From positions 1-50,849 of the forward strand of contig CAVIJJ010000011.1 of NCBI GenBank assembly GCA_963643205.1: 50,849 bases of DNA, given 5' to 3'. Under the pieces are notes generated by a model. That model was not told where the DNA came from, did no database searches, and was given only the letters and a program-made list of their open reading frames with translations. Positions 1 through 7,871 of this stretch are shown here, in pieces (position 1 is the stretch's first letter; every line of letters starts with the position of its first letter). Both the position numbers and the translations under genes were made by a program. This stretch comes from Phil1 sp963643205. Lineage in GTDB: Bacteria > Bacillota > Clostridia > Christensenellales > CAG-138.

Positions 1-109
1 CGAAGACGGGCAGCGCTGCGTCCTTATAGCTGATACCGAGTACTATAAGCAGTACTACGAATACGGCACACGCTACAAAGTAGGCAATTTTTGTACCTTT
101 TTTGTCCAT
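1..109 (-). CDS. N-terminus of an unidentified membrane protein (partial)
   Basis: Only the first 36 codons are inside the window; the gene runs off the left edge. The ATG at 107-109 is preceded on the minus strand by a strong AAGGAGGA at about 117-125. The peptide starts MDKKGTKIAYFV and contains one hydrophobic stretch (about residues 8-25, rich in Val, Leu, Ile and Ala) after a short lysine-rich start, which suggests a membrane anchor or signal anchor. A good promoter lies about 130 bases upstream. The product cannot be identified from this piece. Confidence 0.7.
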   Translation of the reverse strand, partial: MDKKGTKIAYFVACAVFVVLLIVLGISYKDAALPVF

Positions 110-238
110 GTATGGAGGTCCTCCTTTTATTGCGGAATTGAAATCCGCTATTATGCCCCTTGAGTGTAAGGGGAAACGTATATTCAAAAATAAAAATCTA
201 AATAAGGATTAACGCAATCTTTATATCTTGTGAGATGT

Positions 239-267
239 ATTTTAACAAACTCTAAACGAATTGTAAA
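239..267 (-). promoter_or_regulatory. Sigma-A type promoter for the gene at the left edge
   Basis: On the minus strand there is TTTACA (262-267), a 17 bp spacer and TAAAAT (239-244). It points at the partial membrane-protein gene and would give a leader of about 125 nt. The rest of 110-461 is AT-rich and holds no convincing gene. Confidence 0.65.
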
Positions 268-461
268 CACATTGTGAAGAACTTTTTTGCAAGAAAATGC
301 GTTTATGCGCATAAAAACGGCGGGAAACAGAGCGAAATACAGGACGAAAACAGCCTGATTTAGGCAAAAATTGAAGCTCATAAAAATTTTGATGATTCGG
401 CAAAATTTTTTGAATGAAAGGCGACAAACACGATCTTTCACAATTTGTGTTAGGATTGTAT

Positions 462-494
462 AAAGAAGGAGCTCCGAAAAGGAGCTCCTTCTTT
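462..494 (-). terminator. Rho-independent terminator of the Ig-like-repeat exported protein gene
   Basis: A perfect 14 bp inverted repeat (462-475 with 481-494, arm AAAGAAGGAGCTCC) with a 5-base loop. It lies about 40 bases after the stop of the minus-strand gene ending at 532. The arms end in A and T runs, so it could work in either direction. Confidence 0.85.
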
Positions 495-531
495 ATAATA
501 GCATAAATGCTTTTTATGATATAGCGACGAT

Positions 532-2205
532 TTACCGTATACGGGTGCTGTCGGAAGGCCGTTCCGGCGTTTCGGCCGAGCGGCCGGAAGTTATTCTCGT
601 GGCATCAAGATTGTCGTCAGAACCGTTATTCAGGTGCGAGTGCAGTGCGGCCTGTCGCTTGGCTTCCTCTTCAAGCTGAGCGCGCATCATCTTTTCGCGC
701 TGCGCACGGCGTCTCGCAATACGTTTGCGTTCTTCTTTCTCCTGATGGTCCAGTATTATAAGCGCTATTCCGGCGATTACGGTTAGTATTATAAGAACTA
801 TGAGCACGGTACGCAGGGCAGAGGATATCGATCCGCCAACCTCATTCAAAACGTCTTCTTCGTCTTCGGCTGAGGGCTCGGTAGTGGCGGCAGCCTCAAC
901 GCCCACATAGTCCGCCTTTATGTACGCGCTGTAGGTATACACATTGCCGGAGGGATCTTCTATTTCAAGCTTAAAAAGAAGGTCTCTCGGTGAACCTACA
1001 CTCATTTTTTGATTTATAGTCTGCGTTCCGCGAGGAACCGATTCAAGTATGTAAAGCTCGCCATATTCGTTTTCACTCAGCCTGAGGTTTTGCATGTCCA
1101 TGCTGCCGGTATTCTCTATTGTGAAGTTAAGGCTTATGGAACCGTTTGAGTCAAGCGGGGAGGCTACCTCGGCAGAGAATGAAATACCTATAAGCGAAGG
1201 ATCAATGTATTTGCGAACAATAAATGTTTCGGTATGGTCGGTATAGTTTGTATTGGTCGCGTCAACACCGGAAATGTTAAAAACAACGTTCCTTGTCTCG
1301 GTAGTAGGCACTGAATATGTAAGCGTACTGCTTTCGCCGATTGCAAGGCTTATGGATTCGGAATTAACGGCATTGCCCAGCTCGTCGGTAACCTTAATTT
1401 TTGTTATGCGCTGGTTGCCGTTATTGGTCAGGGCGATGGTAAATTGCTGCCCTTCCTCAGTCGCGGTGCCCTGTGTAACCTTTACGCTTATTTTGGAATT
1501 AACCATGCCGAGCGTTTTTTCGCTGCCGGTAACGGTCATAGTGCTTCCGTCAGAACCCTTGTATGTTATAACAGGCGCGCTTACAACCGTGGAGGATCCC
1601 ATGGTATATTCATATACATATACGTAAGGAGTGCCGGGCTCAACGGTGATGTCGCTTATCATGGCCTGGCGACCGCCTATTTCCTTATCCGTAAGCGAAA
1701 TGCCGGAAACAGCCGCTACTCCGGAATTGGTTATCGTATATGTAAGCGTTATGGACTCGCCGCGGGAAGCCTGAGAAGAACTCGCCTTTACCGAAACGCT
1801 GAGCGCGGCCTCAGCTGCTGTACCGGCGCCGCTGTTAAGTATTGTTACGGAAACGGTAGAGGATTTTTGCTCGCCGTTTTCAGTCCATATTACGTCAAAG
1901 GCTATCGGCTGGCCGAGTACCGCCGCGGGTATTGACACGCTTTGGCTGAATGTTGTTGTTTCGCCCGGGCCTATAACGGCTCCGCTCGTATTAAAAAAGG
2001 GAGTGCCGTTATTCGAAATGGAGATATTCTCCATAGAGTACTCGGAATCATTGGCGAGCGATATGCTAAGCTGCACGCTTCCGCCTTCAGCGCTGAGAGC
2101 ACTCGGATCAGAGGTTATGCTTATGGATGCGGCCATTGCGGCGCTGCAGAAAAGCAGGCAGCTAAGGCCTAAAACAATAGCTAAGAATAATCTAACGCGT
2201 TTCAT
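532..2205 (-). CDS. Exported, membrane-anchored protein with about four Ig-like (CARDB/DUF11-like) repeats
   Basis: Product of 557 aa. The first 26 or so residues are a typical signal peptide (KR, long Leu/Ile/Val/Ala core, AMA before the likely cleavage site). About four beta-rich modules of roughly 100 residues follow (about 27-125, 134-232, 240-335, 339-434), each with the pattern S-I-T-L-x-[FY]-T-I-x-N-x-G common in CARDB/DUF11/COG1361-type domains. A transmembrane helix lies at about 465-488, then a strongly basic, Arg/Glu-rich probably helical cytoplasmic tail ending in two similar motifs, DATRI and DSTRI. The ATG at 2205 is chosen because GAGG lies 7 bases upstream; a TTG one codon earlier is poorer. 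A TATAAT at about 2256-2261 may be its -10 box. Function unknown; an extracellular scaffold or adhesive protein is an inference. Confidence 0.85.
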   Translation of the reverse strand: MKRVRLFLAIVLGLSCLLFCSAAMAASISITSDPSALSAEGGSVQLSISLANDSEYSMENISISNNGTPFFNTSGAVIGPGETTTFSQSVSIPAAVLGQPIAFDVIWTENGEQKSSTVSVTILNSGAGTAAEAALSVSVKASSSQASRGESITLTYTITNSGVAAVSGISLTDKEIGGRQAMISDITVEPGTPYVYVYEYTMGSSTVVSAPVITYKGSDGSTMTVTGSEKTLGMVNSKISVKVTQGTATEEGQQFTIALTNNGNQRITKIKVTDELGNAVNSESISLAIGESSTLTYSVPTTETRNVVFNISGVDATNTNYTDHTETFIVRKYIDPSLIGISFSAEVASPLDSNGSISLNFTIENTGSMDMQNLRLSENEYGELYILESVPRGTQTINQKMSVGSPRDLLFKLEIEDPSGNVYTYSAYIKADYVGVEAAATTEPSAEDEEDVLNEVGGSISSALRTVLIVLIILTVIAGIALIILDHQEKEERKRIARRRAQREKMMRAQLEEEAKRQAALHSHLNNGSDDNLDATRITSGRSAETPERPSDSTRIR

Positions 2206-2320
2206 CAATATACCTCAAATGCATTTGTCATCGGCAAACCGATACATTTTCTATTATAGCTTAAAAAATGCCCAAACGCCATAGCGAAGGGCAATATGTT
2301 TCATTAAATTAATATTGTGG

Positions 2321-2956
2321 TTAAGCTTCGCCCGGCAGCACTAGCTCGCATTCACCGGCAAGTTCCGGTTTGCAGCGCCCGTCCGTGCGTTCTATTATGG
2401 CCTTGATTATTCCGTCAGCCTCGTCTGCCGCGCAGGATATGCCAAGGCGAATCTCGTCCGTAAATTCGCTTTCGGTTATGGAAGCGTTTGATTTGGCGAT
2501 AAGGCTTTCTATCGCTCCGTAGCGGGAATAATCGCACTTAAGCTTAATCGAGGCTCCGGGGATGTGCCTTTCACATCCCGCGGCCTTTACCGCGTCACAA
2601 GCGCCGGATGAGTAGGCACGCACCAGCCCGCCGGTTCCAAGAAGGATTCCCCCAAAATAGCGGGTTACCGTGCAGAGCACATTGGTAAGCTCATTACCCT
2701 TAAGAACTTCAAGTATAGGCATGCCGGCTGTTCCGGAAGGCTCTCCAGCATCGCTGAAACGGGTGGTCTCGCTAAGCTCGCCTATCCTATATGCGTAGCA
2801 AACATGTGTCGCATCAGGATATTGCTTCTTAACTTCATTAAGCCTGAGAAGAGCTTCTTCTTCGCTCTTTACCGGAAAGCATTGAGATATGAAGCGGGAG
2901 CGGTTTATTACCCGCTCCGCCTTTGATTCTTTTTGTGCTGTTTTATACGGCCTCAT
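2321..2956 (-). CDS. yigZ: YigZ/IMPACT family protein
   Basis: Product of 211 aa, the usual length for this family. The N-terminal UPF0029/IMPACT domain shows the family core: THVCYAYRIG, FSDAGEPSGTAG and VTRYFGGILLGTGGLVRAY. The C-terminal part (about 135-205) fits the ferredoxin-like DUF1949 domain. Family members bind nucleic acid or ribosome-associated factors in some organisms, but the bacterial role is poorly defined. It lies immediately downstream of tyrS (stop of tyrS at 2958, start at 2956), so the two are probably co-transcribed and translationally linked. Confidence 0.93.
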   Translation of the reverse strand: MRPYKTAQKESKAERVINRSRFISQCFPVKSEEEALLRLNEVKKQYPDATHVCYAYRIGELSETTRFSDAGEPSGTAGMPILEVLKGNELTNVLCTVTRYFGGILLGTGGLVRAYSSGACDAVKAAGCERHIPGASIKLKCDYSRYGAIESLIAKSNASITESEFTDEIRLGISCAADEADGIIKAIIERTDGRCKPELAGECELVLPGEA

Positions 2957-2957
2957 A

Positions 2958-4184
2958 TCAGCCTTTAATTACGCGCAGGAAGCTCTTCTTACCCTTTTTC
3001 AGTATTATACCGCTTTCAAGGGCAGAAGGATCGGCTGCGGCATAAACATCGCTGACCTTAACATCGTTCATCAGAACGCCGCCGCCTTCTATTGTGCGGC
3101 GAGCATCGCTCTTGCTGGTGCAAAGCTTGCCAAGCACGAGCAGGTCTATTACGCGAAGGCCGGTGGACTCAATCTCAGCATCGCTAAGCTTAATCGTGGG
3201 CATATGCTCTATATCGCCGCCGCCGCCAAAAAGAGCCTCGGCAGCCTGCTGAGCTTTCTTTGCTTCTTCCTCACCATGCACCTGAGCGGTAAGGGTGTAG
3301 GCAAGTATCTTCTTTGCCTCGTTTATGTTGGCGTTGGGCGCGGTAAGGGCGTTTATCTCGTCTATGGGCATAAACGTAAGCATCTTAAAGCAGTTTTGTA
3401 CGCCATTGTCGTCAACATTGCGCCAGTACTGGTAGAAATCATAGGGGCTGGTCTTTTCGGGATCAAGCCAAAGCGCGCCCTTTTCGGTTTTGCCCATCTT
3501 CTTGCCTTCGCTTGTCGCGAGAAGGCCGGTGGTAAGGGCGAACGCCGCGTGCTGCTCTTTGCGCCTTATAAGGTCGGCACCGCTGAGTATGTTGCTCCAT
3601 TGGTCATCGCCGCCCATTTCAAGCACGCAGCCATATTTCTGATGAAGCATAAGAAAATCGTAGCTCTGCATAAGCATATAGCCCATTTCAAAGAACGTAA
3701 GGCCGCGCTCCATGCGCTGCTTATAGCACTCAGCGGCAAGCATCCTGTTTACGCTGAAAAGTGAGCCTATGTCGCGCATAAACTCAAGGAAGTTCAGCTG
3801 ATGGAGCCAGTTGCCGTTGTTTTCAATTATAGCGGCGTTTTCGCCTTCAAAGTCAAGAACATGCGCCATCTGCTTCTGGAAGCAGGCGGCATTGTGGGCT
3901 ATCTCTTCGGTGGTCATCATGCGGCGCATATCGGTTTTGCCGGAAGGGTCGCCTATATAGGCCGTGCCGCCGCCAAGCAGTACTATGGGCCTGTGGCCGG
4001 CGCGCTGCATGTGCGCCATGGTCATCAGCGCAACATAGTGGCCAATGTGCAGGCTGTCAGCGGTGGGGTCAAAGCCAATGTAAAAAGTAACCTTCTCTTT
4101 GCCGAGCAGCTCACGAAGCTCTTCGGGGTGAGAGCATTGCTTAACAAGGCCGCGCTCTTCAAGAATGTCGTATGCGTTTCTCAT
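2958..4184 (-). CDS. tyrS: Tyrosyl-tRNA synthetase
   Basis: Charges tRNA-Tyr with tyrosine in the cytoplasm. The 408 aa length is typical. It carries the class I signature HIGH at residues 46-49 (context DSLHIGHYVAL), a KMSKS-type loop KKMGKTEKG at about 228-236 and a C-terminal S4 RNA-binding domain (about 340-408, with LCTSKSDARRTIEGGGV). A TTAGGAGAA-type ribosome binding site precedes the ATG. Unlike many Gram-positive tyrS genes there is no T-box leader in front; the leader is only about 80 nt with one hairpin. Confidence 0.97.
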   Translation of the reverse strand: MRNAYDILEERGLVKQCSHPEELRELLGKEKVTFYIGFDPTADSLHIGHYVALMTMAHMQRAGHRPIVLLGGGTAYIGDPSGKTDMRRMMTTEEIAHNAACFQKQMAHVLDFEGENAAIIENNGNWLHQLNFLEFMRDIGSLFSVNRMLAAECYKQRMERGLTFFEMGYMLMQSYDFLMLHQKYGCVLEMGGDDQWSNILSGADLIRRKEQHAAFALTTGLLATSEGKKMGKTEKGALWLDPEKTSPYDFYQYWRNVDDNGVQNCFKMLTFMPIDEINALTAPNANINEAKKILAYTLTAQVHGEEEAKKAQQAAEALFGGGGDIEHMPTIKLSDAEIESTGLRVIDLLVLGKLCTSKSDARRTIEGGGVLMNDVKVSDVYAAADPSALESGIILKKGKKSFLRVIKG

Positions 4185-4228
4185 TTCTTTCTCCTAAATA
4201 TATTATTTACTTAGTCTTTATTGTTTTG

Positions 4229-4260
4229 CAGGGCAGCGGTAAACACCGATTATCGCCCTG
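4229..4260 (-). other. Leader hairpin in the tyrS 5' untranslated region
   Basis: Nested inverted repeat: CAGGGC (4229-4234) pairs with GCCCTG (4255-4260), and inside it CGGT pairs with ACCG around a 4-base loop. It lies between the tyrS promoter and start codon. No T-run follows, so it is not an obvious terminator. Role unknown. Confidence 0.5.
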
Positions 4261-4273
4261 AGAGCATAGGGGT

Positions 4274-4302
4274 AGTGTAACATTTTTTGCCGTATTTAGC
4301 AA
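4274..4302 (-). promoter_or_regulatory. tyrS promoter
   Basis: Minus-strand TTGCTA (4297-4302), 17 bp spacer, TACACT (4274-4279). It would start transcription about 85 bases ahead of tyrS. Confidence 0.55.
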
Positions 4303-4414
4303 TACGCGGTTAATAATACTTATACGAGATAGCTTCCTTTGCGCCAAATATCAATAAGGGCGTTAAGGACGTTGTAATGCGCGGAGGCTGATTCTTCTTT
4401 TTTATTCATTTGTG

Positions 4415-4444
4415 TTGTCATTTCATGTTCCGTACGAATATAAT
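4415..4444 (+). promoter_or_regulatory. tadA promoter
   Basis: TTGTCA (4415-4420), 18 bp spacer, TATAAT (4439-4444), about 45 bases before the tadA start. The stretch 4303-4414 between this and the tyrS promoter holds no convincing gene. Confidence 0.6.
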
Positions 4445-4487
4445 AATTATTATATAATGTAGAAAAAGAAATGGGTGAGATAAAGCA

Positions 4488-4943
4488 TTGACCGGAAGCG
4501 AACGCGATAAACACTATATGCTGCTCTCTGTTGAGCAGGCAAAAAAGGCAAAGATGGCGGGGGAAGTGCCGATAGGCGCCGTTATAGTGCGGGGGAAGGA
4601 GATAATAGCCTCAGCGCATAATCTTTGCGAAGCAACCGGAGATCCTACAGCGCATGCAGAAATACTGGCTATACAGGCTGCGGCGAAAAAAGTGGGTAAA
4701 AACGCTCTGTGTGACTGCGAACTCTATGTTACCGTAGAACCTTGCGCTATGTGCGCGGGGGCGATAGTGAATTCGCACCTGAAAAAAGCTGTATTTGGCG
4801 CGCACGAGAGCCGTACCGGATGTATGGGCAGCGTAATAGATATAAGCGAAGGGTATTTCATTAATTCAGTACGCACATACGGCGGAGTGCTGGAAGATGA
4901 GTGCGCCGCGCTGATGCAGAACTTTTTTGAGGATAAAAGGTAA
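4488..4943 (+). CDS. tadA: tRNA-specific adenosine deaminase
   Basis: Converts adenosine 34 to inosine in the tRNA-Arg anticodon. The 151 aa protein has the deaminase zinc site: His56 and Glu58 in TAHAEIL and Cys86 and Cys89 in EPCAMC, with the family opening GEVPIGAVIV at about 26-35. The TTG start at 4488 is preferred because GGGTGAG lies 8 bases upstream and the resulting N-terminus matches family length; an ATG at residue 11 is possible. The gene is monocistronic here, between divergent tyrS and convergent tkt. Confidence 0.95.
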   Translation: MTGSERDKHYMLLSVEQAKKAKMAGEVPIGAVIVRGKEIIASAHNLCEATGDPTAHAEILAIQAAAKKVGKNALCDCELYVTVEPCAMCAGAIVNSHLKKAVFGAHESRTGCMGSVIDISEGYFINSVRTYGGVLEDECAALMQNFFEDKR

Positions 4944-5079
4944 AATACAATTTTTATTCACAAACACGATACGGAAGGTTCATTTGTTCTTCTTATCAAT
5001 GACACATTTTAACTGTATCATAAGACCATCGGAAGCAACCAAGACTTTTTCTTCCGTATGTGATACCTTCCTGCGATTA

Positions 5080-5111
5080 GATACCGACTCGGGCAATCCC
5101 GGGCCGGTATC
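5080..5111 (+). terminator. Hairpin downstream of tadA, possible weak terminator
   Basis: GATACCG (5080-5086) pairs with CGGTATC (5105-5111), with an inner CGGG/CCCG stem and CAAT loop. Only scattered T residues follow, so termination for tadA is uncertain. The rest of 4944-5133 shows no recognisable gene. Confidence 0.4.
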
Positions 5112-5133
5112 GTCTATTTTGGGCTTTATAATC

Positions 5134-5167
5134 AAAAAATGCCCGAGAGCGGGAAAACACTCTCGGG
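5134..5167 (-). terminator. Rho-independent terminator of tkt
   Basis: CCCGAGAG (5142-5149) pairs with CTCTCGGG (5160-5167). Reading the minus strand, the stem is followed by CATTTTTTG. It lies about 20 bases after the tkt stop. Confidence 0.9.
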
Positions 5168-5186
5168 TATATAACATATTATCTTA

Positions 5187-7166
5187 TCAGTTGTTGCGCT
5201 TTATAACTTCCAGCGCGGTCGCGGCTACGTTTTCAGCCGTAAAGCCGAATTCCTTAAACAGCACGCCGCCCTTTGCGCTCGCGCCAAAGTGGTCAAGGCC
5301 TATGCTGGCGCCGTCCAAACCCACGAACATGCCCCAGGGCTGAGTGGCTCCCGCTTCTATGCTTACACGGGCGCGGATGGAATTGGGCAGCACGCTCTGC
5401 TTATATTCTTCGCTCTGCTCATTGAAAAGCTCCATGCAGGGCATTGACACAAGGCGCGCTGTATAACCCTGAACGGAAAGAATATCCGCGGCCTTATACA
5501 TAAGCTCAACCTCGGAACCGGACGCCATGAGTATAACATCCGGCGTGCCCTTGGGCTCACGCAGTATGTATCCGCCAAGCATTGCTTTGTCGCTTGTATC
5601 TTCAAGCTGTGGCAGATTCTGACGGGAGAGTGCCATTACGCTCGGGGCATTAAGCTTAATAGCGGCGCGGTAGGCATAAGCGGTCTCTTTCTGGTCGGCC
5701 GGACGGAATACATACGTGTTCGGGGTCGCGCGCAGAGCGGCAAGGTGTTCTATGGGCTGATGCGTGGGGCCGTCCTCGCCAACACCTATGCTGTCGTGAG
5801 TGAGTACGTACGTAACAGGCAGCTTCATAAGCGCGCTGAGCCTGAGCGCGGGCTTCACATAGTCGCTGAACACAAAGAATGTCGCGCAGAAGGCTCTGAG
5901 TCCGCCATACAGCGTGATACCATTGGAAATGCAGGCCATTGCAAGCTCTCGAACACCAAAGTGTATATTGCAGCCCTCACGGCAATCGGGAGCGAAGTAA
6001 CCGGAAGTTTTAAGCTCGGTGTTGTTGGAGGGGCCAAGGTCAGCGCTGCCGCCGAACAGGTTAGGCATATGCGCGAACAGGCGGTTAAGCACAACACCGC
6101 CGCTGGAGCGGGTAGCCTTGGGAGCATCAGCCGCGAGCATGGCATCATCGGTAAATACATCTTCGCTTACTTTGCCACTGCGCCAGTCTTCAAGCTGCGC
6201 CGCAAGCTCGGGATAAGCTTCGCTGTAAGAAGCGAACATCTCTTCATATTCCTTGCGTGCGCGTTCACCGCGAAGGGCAAGGGCTTCGAAGTGCGCGTAA
6301 ACATCCTCGGGTATGTCAAACGGAGCGTTCTTCCAGCCAAGGCGCTTGCGCATGTCCGCTATAACGTCGTCACCAAGCGGTGAACCATGCGCAGCCGCAG
6401 AGCCTTCCTTCATGGTGCCGTGGGCTATATCAGTGCGTACTATTATAAGAGAAGGCCTTTCGGTTTCTATTCTTGCTTCTTCAAGCGCAAGTGATATGGC
6501 CACTATGTCTTCGCCGTTTTCAACGTTTATAACCTGCCAACCCATTGCGGAGAAGCGCGCGGCCACGTTTTCGGTAAAGGCGATATCGGTTGAACCTTCT
6601 ATAGTAATACGGTTGCTGTCGTATACGGCAATAAGCTTATTCAGCTTCTGAGTGCCGGCAAGGCTTGCGGCTTCATAGGAAGCGCCTTCCATCATGCAGC
6701 CGTCGCCCATAAGCACATAAGTGTAGTTGTCGACAACTTTGAAGCCGTCCCTGTTGAATATGGCGGCCATGTGAGCTTCAGCCATAGCCATACCTACCGC
6801 CATGGCAAAGCCTTGACCGAGCGGACCGGTTGTCGCTTCAACGCCAACCGTGTGGCCATATTCAGGATGGCCGGGAGTAAGGCTTCCGTACTGACGGAAC
6901 TGCTGCATGTCCTCAATAGTCAGGCCATAGCCGTAAAGATGAAGCATGGAATAAAGCAGGCTTGACGCATGGCCGGAAGAAAGAACAAATCTGTCTCTGC
7001 CTGGCCAGGTCGGGTGCTTGGGGTCATGGCGCATATCGCTCCATATGGCGTAAGCGGCAGGTGCCGCACCTATGGGCATGCCGGGGTGGCCGCTATTGGC
7101 CTTTTGAACAGTGTCTGCCGAAAGCACGCGAATAGCGCTAATAGCCTTGGCTTCGATGGGTCGCAT
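5187..7166 (-). CDS. tkt: Transketolase
   Basis: Thiamine-diphosphate enzyme that moves two-carbon units between sugar phosphates in the non-oxidative pentose phosphate pathway. The length (659 aa) is that of a complete single-chain transketolase. The N-terminal domain shows SGHPGMPIGAAP and the cofactor motif MGDGCMMEGASYEAA followed by YDSNRITIEG. The middle domain shows FGVRELAMACISNG and the His-containing DSIGVGEDGPTHQPIEHL; a C-terminal domain completes it. GGAGG lies 7 bases before the ATG. rpe, the other pentose-phosphate gene in the window, is 31 kb away. Confidence 0.97.
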   Translation of the reverse strand: MRPIEAKAISAIRVLSADTVQKANSGHPGMPIGAAPAAYAIWSDMRHDPKHPTWPGRDRFVLSSGHASSLLYSMLHLYGYGLTIEDMQQFRQYGSLTPGHPEYGHTVGVEATTGPLGQGFAMAVGMAMAEAHMAAIFNRDGFKVVDNYTYVLMGDGCMMEGASYEAASLAGTQKLNKLIAVYDSNRITIEGSTDIAFTENVAARFSAMGWQVINVENGEDIVAISLALEEARIETERPSLIIVRTDIAHGTMKEGSAAAHGSPLGDDVIADMRKRLGWKNAPFDIPEDVYAHFEALALRGERARKEYEEMFASYSEAYPELAAQLEDWRSGKVSEDVFTDDAMLAADAPKATRSSGGVVLNRLFAHMPNLFGGSADLGPSNNTELKTSGYFAPDCREGCNIHFGVRELAMACISNGITLYGGLRAFCATFFVFSDYVKPALRLSALMKLPVTYVLTHDSIGVGEDGPTHQPIEHLAALRATPNTYVFRPADQKETAYAYRAAIKLNAPSVMALSRQNLPQLEDTSDKAMLGGYILREPKGTPDVILMASGSEVELMYKAADILSVQGYTARLVSMPCMELFNEQSEEYKQSVLPNSIRARVSIEAGATQPWGMFVGLDGASIGLDHFGASAKGGVLFKEFGFTAENVAATALEVIKRNN

Positions 7167-7205
7167 AAACTACCTCCGAAATTGCATTTTTAGTTTGCGA
7201 ATTGT

Positions 7206-7214
7206 ATTATACCA
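7206..7214 (-). promoter_or_regulatory. Extended -10 element of the tkt promoter
   Basis: Minus-strand TGGTATAAT: a perfect TATAAT (7206-7211) with the TG extension. No good -35 box is seen, which is usual for extended -10 promoters. Confidence 0.55.
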
Positions 7215-7403
7215 TATCAGCGGAAAGTATGGAACGAGTTGTTGATATACTATTATTCAATATCTTCTCGCTGGGCCTGTTAGCTACCGCAGAGAAACAT
7301 AAAATTATGCAAAAACGTGGTATTGCACAAGGTTGAAACGGCAGAAAGAATGAAAAATACACCTATTTTAACATTTGTGTCACAGCAAAGAATGCAAGTC
7401 CGC

Positions 7404-7432
7404 TTGATATAATTCGCAGAATGCGATAAAAT
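7404..7432 (+). promoter_or_regulatory. Promoter of the asp23-fakA-recG operon
   Basis: TTGATA (7404-7409), 17 bp spacer, TAAAAT (7427-7432), about 38 bases before the asp23 start. The stretch 7215-7403 holds no gene that I can see. Confidence 0.7.
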
Positions 7433-7469
7433 AAACCACAAGATTATTTGTGAAAAGGGAGGAAGTTAA

Positions 7470-7823
7470 ATGCCCGGAATCATTAATACGGAACTCGGCA
7501 ATATATCCATACCGGATGAAATAGTGGCTACCATAGCCGGATACGCCGCCAGCGAGAATTACGGCATAGTGGATATGCAGCCTAAAACCACGAGTGACCA
7601 GCTTTGGAAGTTAGTTGGCGGAGATAATCAGCGCCGCGGAGTAAAGGTTACTACCGTTGAAGCAGACCAGATTGATATAGACCTGTTTGTTACCATTATC
7701 TATGGCGCCAGTCTCAGGGCTGTTGCCGAGAATGCGATCGGCAATGTACGCTATCGTGTGGAGGAAATGACAGGGCTTAAGGTGCGCAACGTGAATATTC
7801 ACGTTGAGGGCATACGCGCCTAA
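7470..7823 (+). CDS. Asp23/Gls24 family envelope-stress protein
   Basis: Product of 117 aa. It shows the Asp23 family pattern: GNISIPDEIVATIAGYAA at the start, a central VEADQIDIDLFVTIIYG and a C-terminal VEEMTGLKVRNVNIHVEGI. Family members are small cytoplasmic or membrane-associated proteins linked to the cell envelope in Gram-positive bacteria. GGGAGG lies 8 bases before the ATG. It is followed 48 bases later by fakA, as in the yloU-yloV arrangement of Bacillus. Confidence 0.93.
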   Translation: MPGIINTELGNISIPDEIVATIAGYAASENYGIVDMQPKTTSDQLWKLVGGDNQRRGVKVTTVEADQIDIDLFVTIIYGASLRAVAENAIGNVRYRVEEMTGLKVRNVNIHVEGIRA

Positions 7824-7831
7824 GAAATAAA

Positions 7832-7856
7832 GCTTTCGCGCTTTTAGCGGGAAAGC
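7832..7856 (+). other. Intercistronic hairpin between asp23 and fakA
   Basis: GCTTTC-G-CGC pairs with GCG-G-GAAAGC around a 5-base loop. No T-run follows. It may stabilise or process the mRNA between the two genes. Confidence 0.35.
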
Positions 7857-7871
7857 ACGGAGGAGACTGAA

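Noticed and set aside
184..441. Frames of 61 and 85 codons in the AT-rich promoter region
   Set aside because: They run across the predicted promoter, lack binding sites and have low-complexity composition.
4320..4421. 33-codon minus-strand frame between tadA and tyrS
   Set aside because: No ribosome binding site, it overlaps the tadA promoter, and no recognisable sequence; most likely chance.
4944..5133. Possible signal recognition particle RNA next to tadA (segment CGGAAGCAACCAAG)
   Set aside because: The ffs gene often lies beside tadA in Firmicutes and the segment resembles part of its conserved loop, but the flanking consensus (AGG..CCGGAAGG.AGCAGCC) and matching stem are missing.
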